A stretch of 11,057 nucleotides of DNA from assembly GCA_021798635.1 (NCBI GenBank), contig JAJZGH010000169.1, positions 1 to 11,057 of the forward strand. The letters are read 5' to 3'. The position numbers and the translations under genes were made by a program. Under the pieces are notes generated by a model. That model saw only the letters and a program-made list of their open reading frames with translations, was not told the DNA's origin and did no database searches. Positions 5,915 through 11,057 of the stretch are shown here, piece after piece. The first letter of the stretch is position 1, and each line of letters starts with the position of its first letter. Source of the DNA: Planctomycetota bacterium (GTDB lineage Bacteria > Planctomycetota > Phycisphaerae > WQYP01).

Positions 5915-7340
5915 CTGCCGTGCGGCGATAGTGGGCGGTCTGCCGCGCCCAGTTCAGGGCTAAATAAAATGCGACGTCCAATTCCAAGGCCGTGATCTCC
6001 AGCGGATAATCAAACACGGCATGGATAAAAGCCCCCAGCAGCGCCACGCGTACGCAACTGATCAACAAATCATCGGTAGAATAACCGTGCTCTCCGGAGG
6101 TGTCGCGATTCATCAGCCGCCCCACCGGTCGGAACGCGCCCAGCACCAGAACTCCCCATACAATGAAACCTGCTACGCCCCATTGAATCAGCGTCTGCAG
6201 GTAATCATTGGATACGTAACTCCAACGGCTGATGCGATGGCCCGGATGATAAAACGATACAATCCAATGGCTGTATAACGCTTGAATCATGTGGTGGGAC
6301 AGGGGAAAGCGAATCTTAAAACTTCCGGGCCCAGAGCCGAAAAGCGGATGCGTTGTCACCATGCCCCAGCCCACCCGCCACGCCAGAAGCCGCGAATTGC
6401 CATGCAGGGCAAAATCTCCCTGAAATTTTTCCCAGCGCGGCAAATTATGCCAAACCGCATATACCACGCCCAAGATCAAGAAACATGCCGCCGTTACTAT
6501 CACCCATTTCCAGCGTGCTAAGGCGGCGCGGAACCGATCATCTCGGCGCACATTCCACACCACCAGAACGGCCAGCAGGGCCAGTTCCCCCACGCAGATC
6601 ATGGCCGCCCCGCGTGAAATATTGACCATCACCCCGATGATGGTGATCATCGCCGAGGCACCCCAGAACAGGCCTTTGGCCTTACGTCGTGATTGACCAA
6701 AATACAGCAGGGCCAAACCAAGCTGCACGGGAATGGCTAAATTTAAATAGGCCCCCGCAACGCCGTGATAGACAAACGAGCCAAACACGCTGTCTTGGGC
6801 TCCGGGAACATTGAACATCGGATGCCATATCCCCGCCTTGGCCCCCAGGCCATAGATTGCGATGGACGCGCCGGCGAGGGCCAAAGCCTTGAACAAACCC
6901 ATGCGCCATTGTGGAAACTGGGCAAAATCACACATCATCAATAACGCCAGCAAGACGGCGGTGATATGCACCATGGCCCCGGCGGCAATCGTTTGATCGG
7001 ATGCACCGGGCAGCAGCGGCATTAGGGAATGCGCTGCGGAAAAGTGATGCGTAAGTGTGTTGTACGTGCGATGCGCGTTGATCGTCATGAACCAGCCTTG
7101 CACCAGCAACAGCACGACACACACCACCAACAATCGCGGCAACTTGGGACGAAACGCGGGAGTCAACATGGCCAACAACCAGCAACCGCACGCCAGCGAG
7201 AGAATCACCTCCGCGATGAATAATCCGGCAGGCTTTACGGTTCCCCACGCCCAGGGCGCAACGATCAGCGCCAGGGCCAAAAGCCAGCCTGTCATCTGCC
7301 GAAAGAAATACGTCGCCGCTTTCACACCAAAACACTCCAT
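5910..7340 (-). CDS. O-antigen ligase family membrane protein
   Basis: The protein has 476 residues from the ATG at 7340. An in-frame start at 7529 exists but overlaps the divergent flippase gene, so I reject it. There are about 11-12 hydrophobic segments, from T-G-W-L-L-A-L-A-L-I-V-A-P near residue 16 to the C-terminus. Family landmarks include N-I-S-R-G-A-A-M after the seventh segment and a large extracytoplasmic loop (about 310-385). That loop holds R-L-L-A-W-R-V-G-W-G-M and T-H-P-L-F-G-S-G-P-G-S-F, then S-N-D-Y-L-Q-T-L-I-Q-W-G. These fit the Wzy_C/WaaL family (PF04932), which joins or polymerises undecaprenyl-linked glycans at the outer face of the inner membrane. The histidine usually found just before N-D-Y-L-Q is Ser377 here. 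It shares a 124-bp divergent intergenic region with a flippase, which supports a role in surface polysaccharide. Whether it acts as ligase or polymerase cannot be told, and no good ribosome binding site was seen. Confidence 0.85.
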   Translation of the reverse strand: MECFGVKAATYFFRQMTGWLLALALIVAPWAWGTVKPAGLFIAEVILSLACGCWLLAMLTPAFRPKLPRLLVVCVVLLLVQGWFMTINAHRTYNTLTHHFSAAHSLMPLLPGASDQTIAAGAMVHITAVLLALLMMCDFAQFPQWRMGLFKALALAGASIAIYGLGAKAGIWHPMFNVPGAQDSVFGSFVYHGVAGAYLNLAIPVQLGLALLYFGQSRRKAKGLFWGASAMITIIGVMVNISRGAAMICVGELALLAVLVVWNVRRDDRFRAALARWKWVIVTAACFLILGVVYAVWHNLPRWEKFQGDFALHGNSRLLAWRVGWGMVTTHPLFGSGPGSFKIRFPLSHHMIQALYSHWIVSFYHPGHRISRWSYVSNDYLQTLIQWGVAGFIVWGVLVLGAFRPVGRLMNRDTSGEHGYSTDDLLISCVRVALLGAFIHAVFDYPLEITALELDVAFYLALNWARQTAHYRRTAV

Positions 7341-7464
7341 GATTTCATCGGCAGGATACCACGGAAATTCCCCAAGCCAACCGGACTGGTTTATGATACT
7401 ATCCGATGCGAGCACTAAAAGCCTGTCCGAGTGATGGCCGGGATTGCGATGGGTCTGAAATGTG

Positions 7465-8976
7465 ATGCACACACCTGAAAACAAGGCACAGTCCCCCGCT
7501 GGCGACGGTCCGGCAACGGCTTCGCCCATTGCGCGACGCAGCCTCGGCGGCGTGGCATGGATGATTTTTCAGACGCTGGCATCCAAAAGCTTTGGTTTCA
7601 TCGGGCAGATTATTTTAGCGCGTCTTCTGCTGCCGCACGATTTCGGGCTGGTCGGGCTGGCGTATGCGGCCGCAGCGATTCCTAATATTCTTCGGCAATC
7701 CGGCATGCCGCAAATCCTGGTGCAAAAGCGGCGAAGTTTCAAACGTTGGGCTACACCAGCATTCTGGATGGAAATCGCGCTGGGAATGGCCGCCGGCTTG
7801 CTGATGCTGCTGGCGGCACCCTACGCAGCGGCGGCCTTTCACGCGCCGCAGTTAATTCCCATTATGGACATCATTGCGCCCGGCGTCGCCATCACCGCGT
7901 TATTCGCGGTGCCCACCGCACGGCTCATGCAGGATATGCGATTCCGCGAATTGGCCATGATTGGCCTGGGTTATAACATCATCGCCATGGTACTTAGCAT
8001 TGTGCTGGCGGCGCTGGGCTGGGGAGTCTACAGTTTTGTCATTCCCCTGCCCGTGGTGGGAGCGCTGCGGGCGATTGCCCTGTGGATGGCGGCTCCTACG
8101 CGCATTAAGCTCTATGCACACTTTCGCCGCTGGCCTTACCTGATTGAAAAGTCGGGCCTGCTGATGGGCGCGGTAGTATTTCAAACCGTAAGCCGAATTG
8201 CCGAAATGTCGTGTCTGCGGGCCTTTGCTTCCGTGACCATCGTCGGCGATTATTTTTTCGCGTCCAATTTATCCACGCAGATCAGCCAGGTCTTTTCCAC
8301 CAATGTTGCCGGAGTGCTGTATCCGGCTCTTACGTCCATGGAGAATCAGATCAATCGGCAGACCGCCGCGTTTCTCCGGGCTGCCAACCTTGTGGCATTG
8401 GCGGGCATGCCGCTGTGCGTGCTGGAATCACTTCTGGCGCGGCCACTGCTGACATTGGTTTACGGCAACAAATGGCACGCGGCAATTCTGCCGCTGGAAG
8501 TGCTGTCGTTAGGTGCAGCGTTTATGCTACTGGTGGAGCCATCGTTGAATTTCATTTTGGCGCAAGGCCGCTTCAGATTCCAACTCGCCTGGGCCACAGG
8601 CAGTGCCCTGGTGTATCTACCGCTGGCGTTGTTTGCCGCGTGGGCCGGGGGTGCCGTGATTCTCGCCCTTGCGGTGAGTATTTTCTGGGCCGTTGCCGCC
8701 CCCCTGCTGGTGCGACAAGCCATTGGGCCGGGCGGCGGAACTTGGGGCGATGTGGCGGCATTATTTCTGCGTCCGGCGGCCATGGCGATGGCCGCGGCCG
8801 CACCGTGGATCGGTGTAAGGCTTCTGGCGGCCCCCATTACGCTTCCCGTATGGGAGAATATCGTATGCGGGACCGTTTCGTTCTTACTGATTTACACAGC
8901 TTTATCTATATGGTTTTGCAGCGCCGAGCTTCTGGCGCTTTGGCACACCGTGCGGCAACGGGCCGCCGGCGTGTGA
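7465..8976 (+). CDS. Polysaccharide flippase (Wzx/PST-type, MOP superfamily)
   Basis: The protein has 503 residues from the ATG at 7465; the preceding GTG at 7462 is also possible, and a stop at 7456 limits the frame. A Pro/Ala-rich cytoplasmic tail of about 30 residues precedes S-L-G-G-V-A-W-M-I-F-Q-T, and G-Q-I-I-L-A-R-L-L-L-P-H-D-F-G-L-V-G-L-A marks the N-terminal polysaccharide-synthesis domain (PF13440/PF01943 type). About 12-14 hydrophobic segments follow. P-T-A-R-L-M-Q-D-M-R-F and Y-G-N-K-W lie at loop positions typical of the PST family. These carriers move lipid-linked oligosaccharide across the inner membrane. The divergent O-antigen ligase neighbour would use the flipped product. 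Glycosyltransferases are absent from the window, so this pair may be an isolated part of a dispersed pathway. No strong ribosome binding site is visible. Confidence 0.85.
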   Translation: MHTPENKAQSPAGDGPATASPIARRSLGGVAWMIFQTLASKSFGFIGQIILARLLLPHDFGLVGLAYAAAAIPNILRQSGMPQILVQKRRSFKRWATPAFWMEIALGMAAGLLMLLAAPYAAAAFHAPQLIPIMDIIAPGVAITALFAVPTARLMQDMRFRELAMIGLGYNIIAMVLSIVLAALGWGVYSFVIPLPVVGALRAIALWMAAPTRIKLYAHFRRWPYLIEKSGLLMGAVVFQTVSRIAEMSCLRAFASVTIVGDYFFASNLSTQISQVFSTNVAGVLYPALTSMENQINRQTAAFLRAANLVALAGMPLCVLESLLARPLLTLVYGNKWHAAILPLEVLSLGAAFMLLVEPSLNFILAQGRFRFQLAWATGSALVYLPLALFAAWAGGAVILALAVSIFWAVAAPLLVRQAIGPGGGTWGDVAALFLRPAAMAMAAAAPWIGVRLLAAPITLPVWENIVCGTVSFLLIYTALSIWFCSAELLALWHTVRQRAAGV

Positions 8977-9048
8977 CGCACATACCGCGCACACGTAAAT
9001 AGCTCAATGCGGCAGCGTTTAAGCACAGCAGCGATCCAGCAAAACCTT

Positions 9049-9077
9049 TTGCTATGGTGCGGGCAACCGCTTATACT
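9049..9077 (+). promoter_or_regulatory. Sigma70-type promoter for the Sel1-repeat gene
   Basis: TTGCTA at 9049-9054 and TATACT at 9072-9077 are separated by exactly 17 bp. The element lies in the gap after the flippase stop and about 180 bp before the Sel1 start, so this gene can be transcribed separately with a long leader. Confidence 0.6.
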
Positions 9078-9128
9078 CATCCCAGTACAAGCGATTTCGG
9101 ACGAAGCGGGCGGGATCTGCCACCTCAA

Positions 9129-9180
9129 GCGAGGCGAATTTCGCGCACGAGAACGAGGGGCAAATTAGATCTCGCCTCGC
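9129..9180 (+). promoter_or_regulatory. Stem-loop in the 5' leader of the Sel1-repeat gene
   Basis: GCGAGGCGA (9129-9137) and TCGCCTCGC (9172-9180) form a perfect 9-bp stem. Inside, AATTT (9137-9141, sharing one base with the outer arm) can pair with AAATT (9162-9166) across a bulge. There is no U-tract afterwards, so it is not a standard terminator. It may control mRNA stability or act as an operator. Confidence 0.4.
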
Positions 9181-9243
9181 CGAAAAATTCTTCCGATAGG
9201 CGCAGGCACGTGGATCATTCAATCATTCGTACCCCCTTCCGAT

Positions 9244-9248
9244 GGAGG
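9244..9248 (+). promoter_or_regulatory. GGAGG ribosome binding site favouring a TTG start
   Basis: GGAGG ends 8 nt before the in-frame TTG at 9257. The upstream ATG at 9242 has no Shine-Dalgarno sequence and would lie inside this site. Confidence 0.6.
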
Positions 9249-9256
9249 TTGAAAAA

Positions 9257-10834
9257 TTGGCAGACTCTTTCTCAACTAGCCGCATCACGGTGTACAACGG
9301 GCACGCGCGACAAACGGATACCCCTTTGGGATATTTCCGTAACAGCCGGTCGCTTTTGGTGCTGGCCTTAGCTTGTTCTCTTATCGCCACATTGTGGGCG
9401 ATGCCCGCTATGGGAATCGCCCCGGGCGCAACCCTGGAAAAACCCATCAATTCCGTCGATAGGCGCGACTACATGGCGGCCCTTTCCTCGCTGCGCGGTC
9501 ACCATTACAGTGAGGCGGCAAAGCTCTTCCGGAAAGCGGCTGGGGCCGGAAATGCCAAGGCAATGTGGCACCTCGGTGCACTCTACCGGCGCGGCTGGGG
9601 CGTACCGCTAAGCTATCGAAAAATGAGGGCGTGGTGGCAAAAATCATCGGCGGCCGGCGATGCCACGGCAAGGGGCACCGTTTATGCGATGGGATGGGGT
9701 GTGCCGCGGGATTACAAGAAGGCAATGGTGTACTTTCGGCAGGCGGGTGACGCGGGAAGTGCTAACGCGATGTGCGCCGTCGGTTTGTTTTACCAGCGCG
9801 GTTGGGGCGTTGCCCTCAACTATCACGTGGCGATGTCCTGGTATCGAAAAGCGGCGAGGGGAGGCAGCCTCAACGGGCTGAATTGCATTGGCCATCTTTA
9901 TCAAAAAGGACTGGGCGTGGCGCGGAATTACCACGATGCGATAATGTGGTACCGCCGGGCGGCGGCAGCGGGAAGTGGGATTGGAATGTATACGATCGGC
10001 GTGTACTATCAGCGTGGTTGGGGTGTCCCAAAGGACTACGACAAGGCAATGAAGTGGTGCCGGAAGGCTAGCGCCGTAGGCAGTCCTGAAGCTCCAGTCC
10101 TTGTAGGGTATCTTCACATGCAGGGACTGGGGGTTGCGAAGAGCCGCCGTAAGGCGACGACGTGGTATCGAATGGCTCGGCAGCGATGCAGGCGTGCGGC
10201 TGCAGCGGGCGACGCCAACGCAATGTGCGTCATGGGAAACCTTTATCTGCGTGGCTGGGGCGCAAAAACGAGCTACCAGAAGGCGATGAAGTGGTATCGA
10301 ATGGCGGCCTCGGCTGGCAGCGGCGACGCGATGTATGCCATCTCGTTACTTTACCACTCCGGATGGGGTGTCCCGAAGAGCCGCAAAAAAACGATGGCCT
10401 GGACGCGAAAGGCTGCATACGCGGGAAGTGTTAAAGGAATGTACGTCGTTGGCTCCGCATACCAAAGGGGATGGGGCATACCGCGAAGCTATGCGAAGGC
10501 GATGAAGTGGTATAGGAAGGCTGCGGCAGCCGGGAGCCCATCCGCGATGTACGCGATTGGATTGCTCTATCAGAACGGATGGGGCGTTGCCAAGAAATAT
10601 CAGATGGCTGCAGCATGGTGGAAAAGAGGCGCGGCGGCCGGAGACAGTGAGGCGATGTACGGGCTTGGGTACCTTTACGATGAGGGCGAGGGCGTTCACC
10701 GGAGCAGACGATTAGCCTTTATTTGGTGGCATAAAGCAGCGGCGGAAGGAAATGCGGACGCAAAAGTCGCACTGGCCGAACGTTACGAAGCTACTCACGG
10801 ATTCTGGTCCTCACTCTGGCGGCTTCTGCCTTAG
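9257..10834 (+). CDS. Sel1-repeat (SLR) protein with N-terminal membrane segment
   Basis: The protein has 525 residues from the TTG at 9257 (530 if the ATG at 9242 is used). A basic N-terminus of about 31 residues is followed by a hydrophobic segment (S-L-L-V-L-A-L-A-C-S-L-I-A-T-L-W-A, about 32-48), a signal anchor or uncleaved signal. Residues about 83-510 hold some 12 Sel1 repeats of 36 residues, with the recurring pattern Y-x-K-A-M-x-W-Y-R-K-A-A-x-A-G and L-Y-x-R-G-W-G-V-P. Repeat 2 lacks 3 residues and repeat 7 carries about 7 extra (M-A-R-Q-R-C-R). Sel1 repeats form a TPR-like alpha-solenoid that binds other proteins; known examples work in envelope assembly, exopolysaccharide export (AlgK) and signalling. 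The array most likely faces the periplasm, but orientation is inferred. The gene follows the flippase by 280 bp and has its own promoter. A partner cannot be named. Confidence 0.9.
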   Translation: MADSFSTSRITVYNGHARQTDTPLGYFRNSRSLLVLALACSLIATLWAMPAMGIAPGATLEKPINSVDRRDYMAALSSLRGHHYSEAAKLFRKAAGAGNAKAMWHLGALYRRGWGVPLSYRKMRAWWQKSSAAGDATARGTVYAMGWGVPRDYKKAMVYFRQAGDAGSANAMCAVGLFYQRGWGVALNYHVAMSWYRKAARGGSLNGLNCIGHLYQKGLGVARNYHDAIMWYRRAAAAGSGIGMYTIGVYYQRGWGVPKDYDKAMKWCRKASAVGSPEAPVLVGYLHMQGLGVAKSRRKATTWYRMARQRCRRAAAAGDANAMCVMGNLYLRGWGAKTSYQKAMKWYRMAASAGSGDAMYAISLLYHSGWGVPKSRKKTMAWTRKAAYAGSVKGMYVVGSAYQRGWGIPRSYAKAMKWYRKAAAAGSPSAMYAIGLLYQNGWGVAKKYQMAAAWWKRGAAAGDSEAMYGLGYLYDEGEGVHRSRRLAFIWWHKAAAEGNADAKVALAERYEATHGFWSSLWRLLP

Positions 10835-10862
10835 GCCTGGGTTCATCAACGGAATTTGCGGT

Positions 10863-10892
10863 TTGACCCCAGGCGGGCCTGTCGGATAAACT
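10863..10892 (+). promoter_or_regulatory. Weak promoter candidate for tRNA-Gln
   Basis: TTGACC (10863-10868) and TAAACT (10887-10892) lie 18 bp apart, and the tRNA starts 70 bp later. The -10 matches only 4 of 6 positions. The left part overlaps a 7-bp inverted repeat (GCCTGGG 10835-10841, CCCAGGC 10868-10874) that directly follows the Sel1 stop and might be a weak terminator without a U-tract. Confidence 0.25.
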
Positions 10893-10961
10893 AATGGACT
10901 TGTCGCGGTCGATTGCCTACGCCGAAGAGTACGGGCGAATCACAGGTGGCAAAGCCCTTTT

Positions 10962-11032
10962 TGGGGGATGGTGTAACGGTAGCACAGCAGATTTTGGTTC
11001 TGCTTGTTCTGGTTCGAATCCAGATCCCCCAG
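10962..11032 (+). tRNA. tRNA-Gln (anticodon TTG)
   Basis: A 71-nt cloverleaf is visible. The acceptor TGGGGGA pairs with TCCCCCA, and the discriminator is G. The D arm is GTGTAACGGTAGCAC, the anticodon stem GCAGA/TCTGC encloses the loop TTTTGGT, and the T arm contains TCTGGTTCGAATCCAGA. The 3' CCA is not encoded. Confidence 0.95.
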
Positions 11033-11052
11033 TTTTGGCCGAAGGCCAAAAC
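11032..11052 (+). terminator. Perfect hairpin directly after tRNA-Gln
   Basis: GTTTTGGCC and GGCCAAAAC surround a GAA loop. The first G is the tRNA discriminator. It may stop transcription or guide 3' processing, and no T-run follows in the 5 remaining bases. Confidence 0.5.
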
Positions 11053-11057
11053 AGAGC

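Noticed and set aside
7341..7529. 63-residue N-terminal extension of the O-antigen ligase
   Set aside because: It would overlap the divergent flippase gene by 65 bp and adds a non-membrane, low-quality sequence before the first membrane segment.
8970..8995. 6-bp inverted repeat CGTGTG/CACACG around the flippase stop as terminator
   Set aside because: The stem is short, the loop long and no T-run follows.
8211..9002. 263-codon plus-strand frame inside and after the flippase gene
   Set aside because: It is an alternate-frame shadow, rich in Arg/Gly/Cys with no recognisable domain, while the flippase frame gives a clear membrane protein.
9370..9385. Lipobox-like L-A-L-A-C in the Sel1 protein
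   Set aside because: The cysteine lies inside the hydrophobic segment and the -3/-2 residues do not fit the lipobox.
9644..10117. 157-codon minus-strand frame within the Sel1-repeat gene
   Set aside because: It is antisense to a strongly repetitive, clearly coding array; its own periodicity simply mirrors the repeats.
9257..10834. CRISPR-like periodicity
   Set aside because: The about 108-bp period is that of the protein repeat; there are no short identical repeats with unique spacers.

Overview
The window looks like chromosomal DNA of a planctomycete, probably near the Phycisphaerae. This rests on the style of the Rhs core (G-L-Y-Y-A-R-N-R-N-Y-S-P followed by D-P-A-G-Y-I-N-G-A-N-T-Y-Q-F), the frequent absence of a strong Shine-Dalgarno sequence, and the gene content. 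It is inference from recall, not a search result.

Left third (about 1-3640, minus strand): a decayed or silent stretch of Rhs-type polymorphic toxin material. Reading in the coding direction (right to left) there is (i) a 5'-truncated Rhs tip with about 55 residues of Rhs core and an Ntox33-like C-terminal toxin candidate, (ii) a 156-residue DUF4279-like protein in the immunity-gene position, (iii) a short spacer with attC-like inverted repeats, and (iv) a second, larger Rhs fragment that keeps about 500 residues of YD-repeat and core sequence. That second fragment ends in an HNH/AHH-type nuclease domain with an H-H-I-I-P motif and runs off the left edge. Neither Rhs fragment has an N-terminal delivery region in the window. 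The two share a 162-bp direct repeat of about 85% identity that covers the end of the core, which is the sequence homologous recombination would need to swap toxin tips.

Middle (3640-7340, minus strand): tRNA-Gly(TCC) with an extended -10 promoter sits at the edge of the Rhs region. Next come a secreted alpha/beta-hydrolase esterase with a visible Ser-Asp-His triad, a short possible gene remnant, and a multi-pass O-antigen ligase family protein.

Right third (7340-11057, plus strand): a polysaccharide flippase (PST/MATE-like) is transcribed divergently from the O-antigen ligase. Its own 5' region leads to a Sel1-repeat protein with about 12 repeats and an N-terminal membrane segment. That gene has a good sigma70-type promoter, a 5'-UTR hairpin and a probable TTG start behind GGAGG. 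tRNA-Gln(TTG), followed by a perfect hairpin, closes the window.

The ligase and flippase form a plausible cell-surface glycan export and assembly pair; how the esterase and the Sel1 protein relate to them is unknown. The most unusual region is the Rhs tip array, with its junction repeats and attC-like palindromes. I found no CRISPR array, rRNA, transposase, integrase or riboswitch.
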